The position numbers were made by a program, and so were the translations under genes. A stretch of 64,000 nt of DNA from an uncultured Tolumonas sp. (GTDB taxonomy: Bacteria > Pseudomonadota > Gammaproteobacteria > Enterobacterales > Aeromonadaceae): NCBI RefSeq assembly GCF_963678185.1, contig NZ_OY782757.1, positions 3,252,001 to 3,316,000 of the forward strand. Reading direction: 5' to 3'. Every line of letters starts with the position of its first letter. Position 1 is the first letter of the stretch. The notes under the pieces are model-generated. The model ran no database searches. It was given only the letters and a program-made list of their open reading frames with translations, and had not been told where the DNA came from. This document shows positions 18,778-26,395 of this stretch, one piece after another.

Positions 18778-19701
18778 ATGAGTAAAAAACTGGTCGTTCT
18801 CGGCAGCGTTAATGCCGATCACGTATTATCTGTGCCGCGCTTTCCACAACCGGGTGAAACGCTAGTCGGCAGCGGGTATCACATCGCTTACGGCGGCAAA
18901 GGGGCCAATCAGGCCGTTGCAGCCGGCAGAACCGGTGCAGATATTGCGTTTATTGCTTGTGTGGGCAGTGATGATATTGGCGCCCGCATGAAAGAACAGT
19001 TTGTTATTGATGGTATTGATACCCAAGCGGTGATGGCGGTTGAGGGCACAACGACCGGTGTTGCCATGATTTGGGTTTCTGCCGAAGGTGAAAATTGTAT
19101 CGGCATTTCTGCGGGGGCCAATGCTGAGCTGACACCAGAACGTTTACAGCCGCATTTATCGTTAATTAGCGAAGCTGATGTATTGCTGATGCAACTGGAA
19201 AGCCCGCTGAATACGGTAGAATTAGCGGCACAAACTGCCAAAAAAGCGGGTACACAGGTGATCCTCAATCCGGCACCGGCTCAAGCGTTACCGGAATCTT
19301 TATTGCAGGTGATCGATGTGATCACGCCCAATGAAACTGAAGCGCAGGCATTAACCAGCATTGTGGTAGAAACCGATGCCGATGCACAGAAAGCGGCGGA
19401 TGCTTTGCATGCTTACGGTATCAAAACTGTATTGATTACCCTCGGCGCTCGTGGTGTCTGGGTCAGTGAACAGGGAAAAGGTGAATTAATTCCCGGTTTT
19501 CGTGTGCAAGCGCTCGACACGACCGCAGCGGGTGATACCTTTAACGGCGCGTTAGTTACCGCGCAGTTAGAAGGGTTACCAATGGCACAGGCCATTCGTT
19601 TTGCCCATGCTGCCGCGGCAATTTCAGTGACACGTTCAGGCGCGCAGCCTTCAATTCCACTTCGGTCTGAGGTTGATGCATTTTTAGCTGCAAGGAGTTA
19701 G
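18778..19701 (+). CDS. rbsK: ribokinase (PfkB family)
   Basis: This 307-residue enzyme phosphorylates D-ribose at O5 with ATP. Both PfkB signatures are visible: GGKGANQAVAAGRTGAD near residues 38-54 and the C-terminal DTTAAGDTFNGAL with the catalytic Asp. The ATG at 18778 has TGGAG 6 bases upstream; an upstream TTG would be inside that site. It lies between rbsB and rbsR, 5 bases before rbsR. Confidence 0.97.
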   Translation: MSKKLVVLGSVNADHVLSVPRFPQPGETLVGSGYHIAYGGKGANQAVAAGRTGADIAFIACVGSDDIGARMKEQFVIDGIDTQAVMAVEGTTTGVAMIWVSAEGENCIGISAGANAELTPERLQPHLSLISEADVLLMQLESPLNTVELAAQTAKKAGTQVILNPAPAQALPESLLQVIDVITPNETEAQALTSIVVETDADAQKAADALHAYGIKTVLITLGARGVWVSEQGKGELIPGFRVQALDTTAAGDTFNGALVTAQLEGLPMAQAIRFAHAAAAISVTRSGAQPSIPLRSEVDAFLAARS

Positions 19702-19706
19702 CAGTT

Positions 19707-20717
19707 TTGGCCACCATGAAAGATGTCGCCCGCTTAGCGGGTGTTTCAACCTCCACGGTTTCACATGTGGTAAACAATACCCGCTTCGTCAGCGACGAAA
19801 TTCGCGAGCGTATTTTGAAAGTGGTGGCCGATCTTAACTATTCACCTTCCGCCTTAGCGCGCAGTTTAAAACTCAATCAAACCCGAACGCTGGGTATGAT
19901 GGTGACGACATCCAATAACCCATTCTTTGCGGAAGTCGTCGCTGGCGTAGAGCGTATCTGTTATCAGCGTGGTTATACCTTGGTATTGTGTAATACCGAA
20001 GGTGATCCGGAACGCTTAAGTCATAATCTCGAAGTGTTGCTGCAAAAACGCATTGATGGTCTGTTATTGATGTGCACCGAGGTGCGCTCGGCATCGTCTG
20101 AGGTGTTTGGCCGACATCCACCAGTACCAATGGTAGTGATGGATTGGGGGCCGTTAGGGAGTATTGCGGATCAAATCCAGGATAATTCCGAGCACGGTGG
20201 TTATCTTGCTACGCAACATCTGATTGCACAGGGACATCGTAATATTGGGCTTATTACCGGGCCGCGCGACAAACTACCGGCACAACGCCGTCTGGATGGT
20301 TATTGCAAAGCATTACAGGAAGCGGATATTTCATTCCGGCCTGAATATGTTGTCGAAGGTGATTTTGAGTTTGCGGGTGGCATTACCGCGATGCAGCAAT
20401 TACTAACGTTATCTGAACGCCCAACTGCCATATTTGCGGGCAACGATGTGTCAGCAGTTGGCGTCTATCAGGCGTTATATCGCGCCGGTTTGCATGTGCC
20501 GCAAGATATGTCAGTCATTGGTTATGATGACATTGAACTCGCTCGTTATTTGACACCGCCGCTAACCACGATCCATCAACCGCAGGAAGATTTATGTCGG
20601 CAGGCAGTTGATACGCTGCTGGAACGCATTCAGGGGGCTGATGATGCGCCAAGGATCATCTCTCTGGAGCCTACGCTCATTCAACGAGAATCGGTGTGTT
20701 GTATTAAAAGATCTTAA
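19707..20717 (+). CDS. rbsR: ribose operon repressor, LacI family
   Basis: This 336-residue LacI-family repressor has a helix-turn-helix MKDVARLAGVSTSTVSHVVN, a hinge PSALARSLKLNQTRT that is nearly identical to E. coli RbsR, and a periplasmic-binding-like ribose-sensing domain. Translation is assigned to a TTG codon at 19707 because AAGGAG is 9 bases upstream; the next ATG (19716) is 18 bases from it. The resulting MATMKDVARLAG matches the known RbsR start. It is expected to bind the palindrome at 14702-14719. Confidence 0.96.
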   Translation: MATMKDVARLAGVSTSTVSHVVNNTRFVSDEIRERILKVVADLNYSPSALARSLKLNQTRTLGMMVTTSNNPFFAEVVAGVERICYQRGYTLVLCNTEGDPERLSHNLEVLLQKRIDGLLLMCTEVRSASSEVFGRHPPVPMVVMDWGPLGSIADQIQDNSEHGGYLATQHLIAQGHRNIGLITGPRDKLPAQRRLDGYCKALQEADISFRPEYVVEGDFEFAGGITAMQQLLTLSERPTAIFAGNDVSAVGVYQALYRAGLHVPQDMSVIGYDDIELARYLTPPLTTIHQPQEDLCRQAVDTLLERIQGADDAPRIISLEPTLIQRESVCCIKRS

Positions 20718-20721
20718 AAAC

Positions 20722-20744
20722 GATCCGGTTAGATCGATCGGATC
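20722..20744 (+). terminator. weak hairpin after rbsR
   Basis: GATCCG (20722-20727) pairs with CGGATC (20739-20744) without a good T run. It is a poor terminator candidate. Confidence 0.3.
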
Positions 20745-20816
20745 TTAAACCTCGCCTGCGTTATGCCGATAACCAAAGAGCAATCTGGTATCTGCATGTT
20801 GTACTCGGGAGAGGTT

Positions 20817-21974
20817 ATGCGTATTACCCAGCAAACGTTGTCACTAAAAACAAGTTATGACCATCAGCAGGAATCGGTACGTAAACAGGAAGTCTTGCCC
20901 ACGATAGCCAAACCTGGCCAGCAGGATGTAAAAGTCGAAGTCAGTCTGCAACAACGTGATGCTCTAGGTGTCAGTCTCAGTCGCCGCGATCTGCAAAAAG
21001 CGGCAGAGCAAAATCGTCAGCAACAACCTGCGAACACTACGATCTCATTGCCTTCCAGTAATGCAGCGGTCAAAAAGAATAATACAGATCCCGTACCATC
21101 AGCCTCTTCAGGTACGACTTCAAGTCAGAAAACGTCGGATGACTTATCCGATGATGATCTATCTTTAGACGCCCATACTCGTCTCATCAAAATGATGATA
21201 GAAGCAATGACGGGTAAGAAGATCAAATTGATGCAACCGATTCAGCACTCCAGTGCAACAGAGCCATCATCAACTGCATCGAATGCGCCAACGACGGGTA
21301 ATCAATCAACACCCGCTGAACCTGATCATCAGGTTCGCATCACTGAATACACGTCAGAAAGTGAACGATTACGTTTTGCTGCCAGTGGCGAAGTGCAAAC
21401 GGCTGATGGCCGGACGATCAAACTGCAATTAGGTTTTGCCATGTCTTATCAAGATATGACGTTGTCGGAGCGTTTAACCAAGCAATCAGCATTAAAAGAT
21501 CCACTGGTACTCAATCTGGATAGTCAGTTTGCTGATCTCAAAGAGGCGCGTTTTAATTTTGATATCGATAGTGATGGCACGAAAGATTCGTTGCCTACAT
21601 TAGGTAGTGGTTCTTATTTTCTGGCGCTGGATAAAAATAACAATCAACAAATTGATGATGGCAAAGAGCTGTTCGGTGCGCAGAGCGGTAATGGGTTTGC
21701 TGAACTGGCGCAATATGACGAAGACGGTAACAGTTTTATTGATGAGGGCGACAGTATCTATGGCCAACTCTCTGTTTGGCGCCCCGGGAAGGGGATGGTG
21801 GTATTAGCTAATGTGGGGGTTGGCGCTATCTATCTGCATCCCGTTGAAACACAGTTTCAGAATCTGGGAAGTGATAGTAAAGGGGAAAATTTAGGGGTAT
21901 TACGTTCCAGTGGTGTTTACTTGAAAGAGGATGGCACGGCTGGCACCGTGCAGCAGCTTGATCTTCGTGCATAA
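20817..21974 (+). CDS. uncharacterised protein with EF-hand-like calcium-binding loops
   Basis: This 385-residue protein has no signal peptide or membrane span. Residues 1-185 are low-complexity, rich in Gln, Ser and Thr, and look disordered. The C-terminal half carries three Asp-rich loops resembling calcium sites: FDIDSDG (about 247-253), LDKNNNQQIDDGKELFG (271-287) and YDEDGNSFIDEGD (300-312). This pattern recurs in large RTX-type and hypothetical proteins of marine gammaproteobacteria. The start at 20817 has GGAG 5 bases upstream; the earlier ATG at 20763 has no site. It follows rbsR by 99 bases but is probably unrelated to ribose. I do not know its function. Confidence 0.7.
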   Translation: MRITQQTLSLKTSYDHQQESVRKQEVLPTIAKPGQQDVKVEVSLQQRDALGVSLSRRDLQKAAEQNRQQQPANTTISLPSSNAAVKKNNTDPVPSASSGTTSSQKTSDDLSDDDLSLDAHTRLIKMMIEAMTGKKIKLMQPIQHSSATEPSSTASNAPTTGNQSTPAEPDHQVRITEYTSESERLRFAASGEVQTADGRTIKLQLGFAMSYQDMTLSERLTKQSALKDPLVLNLDSQFADLKEARFNFDIDSDGTKDSLPTLGSGSYFLALDKNNNQQIDDGKELFGAQSGNGFAELAQYDEDGNSFIDEGDSIYGQLSVWRPGKGMVVLANVGVGAIYLHPVETQFQNLGSDSKGENLGVLRSSGVYLKEDGTAGTVQQLDLRA

Positions 21975-22067
21975 AACTATCTGCTAGTATTTGTTTAAGG
22001 TGATCTTTTTGGCCACCCAAGACGTTTTATTCTGAGTGTTATTTCCCCTAGGCCGGAGTTAAAAGTA

Positions 22068-22583
22068 ATGAATAATAAAAATCGGATCATTGCGGCGTGT
22101 TGCCTGAGTATGTTGCTGACCCCGTTTAGTTGGGCCGAGACAAAAGAAGTCGTTGTTCCCGTTAAAAAAGAAGTTTCTGCACCGGTTATTCTGTCTGTTG
22201 CTGGCCCTCAAGCTGCCGATTTTACGTTAGCGCAGTTACAAGCGTTACCACAAAAGACCGTTGTCACGACTACACCTTGGACGGAAGGCTCACATACTTA
22301 CACCGGTGTCTTATTACGTGACTTGCTGGATAAACAAGGGTTACAAAAAGCCGTTAAGCTGAATGCCAAGGCTTTGAACGATTATGTTACGACCATCACA
22401 GTGGCTGATGTTTATAAATATGATGTACTGCTGGCACTGACTCAAGATGGCAAATTACTAACTCGTCGTAATAAAGGGCCTGTGTGGGTGATTTATCCAT
22501 TAACTCAGCATCCAGAGCTGGATAAACCCTCTTATCACAGTGCGATGATATGGCAATTACGCTCTATCAGTGTGAGTGATTAA
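22068..22583 (+). CDS. periplasmic SUOX/molybdopterin-oxidoreductase-fold protein, PruR-like
   Basis: This 171-residue protein has a signal peptide (cleavage near FSWA, residue 23). The mature domain resembles the sulfite-oxidase/molybdopterin-binding fold: FTLAQLQALPQKTV, then TYTGVLLRDLLD, then GPVWVIYPLTQHPEL. The mature part contains no cysteine, so it lacks the molybdenum-ligating Cys of true oxidoreductases. It overlaps by one base a membrane GGDEF-EAL gene. Agrobacterium PruR, a periplasmic pterin-binding protein of this fold, controls the adjacent GGDEF-EAL protein DcpA, and this pair has the same layout. Pterin sensing here is inference from fold and neighbour; no pteridine reductase gene is in the window. 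Confidence 0.72.
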   Translation: MNNKNRIIAACCLSMLLTPFSWAETKEVVVPVKKEVSAPVILSVAGPQAADFTLAQLQALPQKTVVTTTPWTEGSHTYTGVLLRDLLDKQGLQKAVKLNAKALNDYVTTITVADVYKYDVLLALTQDGKLLTRRNKGPVWVIYPLTQHPELDKPSYHSAMIWQLRSISVSD

Positions 22584-24478
22584 TGGGGGGATATTCGAAG
22601 TTTATTGTCTTAGGGCTGCTGATCATTGGCATGACCATTGGCATGTTCAGCTCCCTTTACTCTTTTCAGACAGTGTCACAGCGCATTACCGCGCATTCGA
22701 CACTGAGCGCATGGTCGTTGGCGCAACTTGAGCTGGAATATCAGAAATTAAGTACCGAACTACAGCTCTATCGTGCCGGAAAGAGTGATAGCGATAAACT
22801 TTCTTTGGCTTATGACTTAGCCTGGAATCGGATGGATGTTTTTTTACACGGTGCCGAAAGCGCTGCAGTCAGAAGTCAATTTGGTGCTGAAGCTCTGATC
22901 CAAAAAGTGTTTTTTTTACTTCAGCAACATGAAGCGCTGATGGAAAATTTACCATCTCCCGATTCCCCTGAGTTAGCCGCATGGGAACAACAATTACTGA
23001 CGTTGCAACCAGATATTCGCCAGCTCATGATTCAGAATTTTACCGGCCCCGGTGCTAGACGGGGCATGGATTCTATCGAAGCGACGGTTAAGCATATTTC
23101 TTGGGTGTTGGCGGTTGTCGCACTGCTGAGTTTACTGGTGAGTTATCTGTTATTCCGTGAATCGCGGCAGCATTGGTTTTTATCACTGCATGATCCTTTA
23201 ACGACGCTGACCAATCGTGCGCATTTTTTAACATTACTCAAAGAGCGTTGTTATCAGGCGAGTGTAAAACGACAAGCGCTGAGTTTGTGCATCTTAGATA
23301 TTCAACGCTTTAATGAGGTCAATGACCTGTTTGGTTATCAAAACGGTGATGCTTTGCTGCAAGGTTTTGGGCAGATTTTGCGTTTGCGGTTTGGTAAGAC
23401 AGCTTTAGTTGGCCGCACCGGGGGCAGTGAATTTGCCTTATTAATTCCCCAGCATGAAGTAACAACTTTGCTGCCAGAGGTGCTGAAAGAACTCGACGCA
23501 TTTTTGCGAGAATATGATCCAGCGCATCGGGTCTATCTTTGCTGTGGGGTCAGCACCTACCCGGAACAATGTTCGACCGATGGCGAATTATTCCAATTTG
23601 CCGAACAAGCATTATCAGCCGCGAAGAAAAATAGTCCTCACCATTACCAGGTGTTTAATACGCGCATGTTGAGTGATTTTCAGCGTCGACGTGAGTTAGC
23701 TACGCACCTGCGAGCTGAATTACAAGTGCCTGATTCAGCCAAATTGTTTATGTGTTATCAGCCGGTGCACTCTGTTCTGCCATCAGACAAACTCGGTATG
23801 GAAGCGCTGTTGCGTTGGAAGCACCCATTATTTGGCTTTGTAGCGCCGCCGGAGATTATTGAGATTGCGGAAGAGCATGGGTTGGGTGATGCATTAGGCG
23901 ATTGGATATTCCGGCGTGTATTTAAAGACCTGGGTTCACTGCCGTTTTGGCAGCTCGAACGTATCTCCGTTGCGGTGAATCTCTCGGAATCTATGTTCAC
24001 GCTGAATTTACCGACCAAGCTGAACCAATTCTTACGCGACTGCCCCATCTTGCATGAACAATTGATCCTTGAATTGACAGAGACGATCGCATTGCATGAC
24101 TTTACCACCAGTCAGCAAATTCTGCGGGCGTTGCAAAAAGATAATATCCGCATTGCTCTGGACGACTTTGGTACCGGCTTTTCTTCGCTGGCCTATCTGA
24201 AAGATTTATCGCTCGATAAATTGAAGATTGATAAATCCTTTATTCAGCAAATTGACCTCGACCCTCGTCAGTTATATCTGGTGCGTCATATTACTGAACT
24301 AGCGCATGATCTGGGTTTGACTGTGGTCGCGGAAGGGGTGGAAACGGCCGTAGAATTAGAGGTTGTTGCCGAAATTGGCGTGGAGGAGATCCAAGGTTAT
24401 CACTACTCCCGGCCATTAGAATTATCGCATCTGATCAGTTATCTTTCGAAACATTTTCATCCGGAAACACCTTCATAA
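22583..24478 (+). CDS. membrane GGDEF-EAL protein, DcpA-like cyclic-di-GMP phosphodiesterase
   Basis: This 631-residue inner-membrane protein has two membrane segments (about 8-27 and 173-191) flanking a periplasmic helical domain of about 145 residues. The GGDEF domain (about 205-360) has GGSEF at 280-284, so the signature Asp is Ser and cyclase activity is doubtful. The EAL domain (about 375-620) keeps Glu407-Ala-Leu, the NLSE, ELTE, DDFGTGFSSL, KIDKSF and EGVET motifs, so cyclic-di-GMP hydrolysis is expected. Translational coupling to the upstream periplasmic protein suggests that protein controls it through the periplasmic domain. It could tune adhesion or motility. Confidence 0.85.
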   Translation: MGGYSKFIVLGLLIIGMTIGMFSSLYSFQTVSQRITAHSTLSAWSLAQLELEYQKLSTELQLYRAGKSDSDKLSLAYDLAWNRMDVFLHGAESAAVRSQFGAEALIQKVFFLLQQHEALMENLPSPDSPELAAWEQQLLTLQPDIRQLMIQNFTGPGARRGMDSIEATVKHISWVLAVVALLSLLVSYLLFRESRQHWFLSLHDPLTTLTNRAHFLTLLKERCYQASVKRQALSLCILDIQRFNEVNDLFGYQNGDALLQGFGQILRLRFGKTALVGRTGGSEFALLIPQHEVTTLLPEVLKELDAFLREYDPAHRVYLCCGVSTYPEQCSTDGELFQFAEQALSAAKKNSPHHYQVFNTRMLSDFQRRRELATHLRAELQVPDSAKLFMCYQPVHSVLPSDKLGMEALLRWKHPLFGFVAPPEIIEIAEEHGLGDALGDWIFRRVFKDLGSLPFWQLERISVAVNLSESMFTLNLPTKLNQFLRDCPILHEQLILELTETIALHDFTTSQQILRALQKDNIRIALDDFGTGFSSLAYLKDLSLDKLKIDKSFIQQIDLDPRQLYLVRHITELAHDLGLTVVAEGVETAVELEVVAEIGVEEIQGYHYSRPLELSHLISYLSKHFHPETPS

Positions 24479-24487
24479 GGGAATAAC

Positions 24488-24501
24488 GGTGTAAACCTTG
24501 C
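24488..24501 (+). promoter_or_regulatory. possible sigma-54 promoter before draG
   Basis: GG (24488-24489), ten bases, then GC (24500-24501) within CGGTGTAAACCTTGCTT. The -12 element TTGCTT is good; the -24 element matches only GG. A 13-bp palindrome GGTAAATTTTACC (24517-24529) overlaps the expected start region. Speculative. Confidence 0.3.
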
Positions 24502-24539
24502 TTAGCCTTCCTGATAGGTAAATTTTACCGGAGGATGAC

Positions 24540-25484
24540 ATGGATAAAGGGTTAGATCGTGCCCGTGGTTGTCTGGTTGGTTTAGCCGTGGGTGACGCAG
24601 TGGGTACTACACTGGAGTTTCGCCCCCGCGGTTCGTTTAAACCGCTAACTGATATGGTCGGTGGCGGTCATTTTTGTCTGCAAAAAGGTTACTGGACTGA
24701 CGATACGTCGATGGCACTTTGTCTTGCTCACAGCCTGTTAGAGTGCGAAGGTTTTAATGCGACAGATCAGATGCAACGTTACTGCAACTGGTATGACAAC
24801 GGTTATCTCAGCAGCATCGGTAACTGTTTTGATATTGGTACCACGGTTTCCAGTGCACTTCGTCGCTTTCAGAAAAATGGAAATCCCTTCTCTGGTATGA
24901 AAGCCACCTGGACATCAGGTAATGGCTCTATCATGCGACTGGCACCCATTCCAATTGCTTATACGCATGATGCAGAGCAAGCCATTCATTACGCGCGGCA
25001 AAGCTCCCGTACTACACATGGTGCTGAACTTTGTCTTGATGCCTGTGGCTGGATGTCGGCCCAACTGCTCGATTTGTTGCAAGGTGGTGATAAAGCAAGT
25101 TTGTTGCGTGTGTCTTATCCGGCACAAACTGAAGCGATTGCGACATTACAGCAATTCGATTTTCTGGATAAAAACTATCGCGATTTAAAAGGCACCGGTT
25201 ATGTACTGGAAAGTCTGGAAGCAGCGCTGTGGTGTTTTTGGCATACCCATTGTTATGCCGACTGCATTCTGGCGGCGGCTAATCTGGGTGATGATGCCGA
25301 CACGACCGCAGCCGTTGCTGGGCAGCTGGCGGGTGCTTATTACGGTTATCGGGGGATCAGGGAGGATTGGTGTCAGCATTTATACTGGCATGATGAGATC
25401 TGCGCACTCTCCGACAAACTTTATTATCTGCAACCTGCTGCTGAAGAATTAACGCCGGAGTGGCCGCATGCAGCCACTACCTGA
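24540..25484 (+). CDS. draG: ADP-ribosyl-[dinitrogen reductase] glycohydrolase
   Basis: This 314-residue ADP-ribosylglycohydrolase reactivates nitrogenase iron protein by removing ADP-ribose from an arginine. Motifs of the DraG fold are visible: GLAVGDAVGTTLEF at the N-terminus, YWTDDTSM with metal ligands at 53-55, TSGNGSIMR, and the C-terminal ANLGDDADTTAAVAGQLAGAYYG. GGAGG lies 5 bases before the ATG. It overlaps the following gene by 17 bases. That gene looks like DraT, which turns the generic glycohydrolase call into DraG. No nif gene is in the window. Alone, it might be called an ADP-ribosylglycohydrolase of unknown target. Confidence 0.88.
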   Translation: MDKGLDRARGCLVGLAVGDAVGTTLEFRPRGSFKPLTDMVGGGHFCLQKGYWTDDTSMALCLAHSLLECEGFNATDQMQRYCNWYDNGYLSSIGNCFDIGTTVSSALRRFQKNGNPFSGMKATWTSGNGSIMRLAPIPIAYTHDAEQAIHYARQSSRTTHGAELCLDACGWMSAQLLDLLQGGDKASLLRVSYPAQTEAIATLQQFDFLDKNYRDLKGTGYVLESLEAALWCFWHTHCYADCILAAANLGDDADTTAAVAGQLAGAYYGYRGIREDWCQHLYWHDEICALSDKLYYLQPAAEELTPEWPHAATT

Positions 25485-26280
25485 AGAACGCCTATTACTC
25501 GCCGAGTTAACCTTACCGATCAATCGCTGTAATGTGCCGGCACCAGTATTGGCGAGTTTGATCTTTCAGGAACATCCCATTCAGTTACAACTGGATGGGG
25601 TAGAGACGTTTTATTCTGAGCTGTTTGATCGTTTGGTTGTCTGCCGTGATGCCCGCCAGCGGGTGGACATCTTTAATGATTATATGGCGGTGCGCTTTCG
25701 GCTGCCGGAGGCAAAATTAGCACATCGGCCGGATGCCGACCCGGTGCCGCGTCCGCAAAGCAATTACCGGAAATTATTGCTGGGCTGGTTATTTGATTCC
25801 GACAGTGACGCCGGTGCGGCCTGGCGGCAATGGGTCGAGTCCCGATTCGGTTTGCGCACAATTTATCATCATGAGCTAATTTCTGAGCCGGAATCGGATG
25901 CGTATATCCGTTATATGCAGGCTTGTGTCAGATCAACTTATCAAACGAACGAATTAGCCAGCCAGCTGGATCTGTTATATAGCTTTTGTCAGTACCAATT
26001 GGTGCATCAACATCCAGAACAGCAATATCTGATTCTCTATCGGGGCAGTGATGAATCGCCTTGTTATCACTATCAGCAACATCCGGTATTAATACTGAAT
26101 AATCTTAGTTCTTGCAGCAGTGATGTCGATGAAGCATACCGGTTTGGCCCTCGTGTGGTCGAGCTACAGGTGCCATTGAGTAAAATTGTTTGCTTTGACG
26201 CGTTGTTACCGCGTGGATTAAATGGTGAGCAGGAATACATGGTTTTAGGTGGAATATATAAAGCCAAACAGGTCTGGTGA
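25468..26280 (+). CDS. draT: NAD+--dinitrogen-reductase ADP-D-ribosyltransferase
   Basis: This 270-residue protein resembles DraT, which inactivates nitrogenase iron protein by ADP-ribosylating an arginine when fixed nitrogen or darkness makes fixation wasteful. Family-like blocks are NRCNVPAPVLAS, FNDYMAVRFRL, YRKLLLGWLFDS and WVESRFGL. An R-S-E set typical of arginine-specific transferases is visible: Arg192 in LILYRGSDE, Ser214-Ser215, and Glu254-Gln-Glu256. Its start lies inside draG, indicating coupling. In Rhodospirillum the order is draT then draG, so this order is reversed. The organism is expected to carry nif genes elsewhere. Confidence 0.85.
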   Translation: MQPLPEERLLLAELTLPINRCNVPAPVLASLIFQEHPIQLQLDGVETFYSELFDRLVVCRDARQRVDIFNDYMAVRFRLPEAKLAHRPDADPVPRPQSNYRKLLLGWLFDSDSDAGAAWRQWVESRFGLRTIYHHELISEPESDAYIRYMQACVRSTYQTNELASQLDLLYSFCQYQLVHQHPEQQYLILYRGSDESPCYHYQQHPVLILNNLSSCSSDVDEAYRFGPRVVELQVPLSKIVCFDALLPRGLNGEQEYMVLGGIYKAKQVW

Positions 26281-26395
26281 ATAAAACTGCGTGATCCAGT
26301 TCATAACATCATGATTTGACAGTGAAGCTTCTCGGCTGTTTACAGCTAACTTAGTATCAATATGGTCTGGGTTCACATCGAATCAGGGAATTTTT

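Noticed and set aside
25468-25484. Frameshift between draG and draT
   Set aside because: Both proteins are complete in motifs and length; the 17-base overlap is ordinary coupling.
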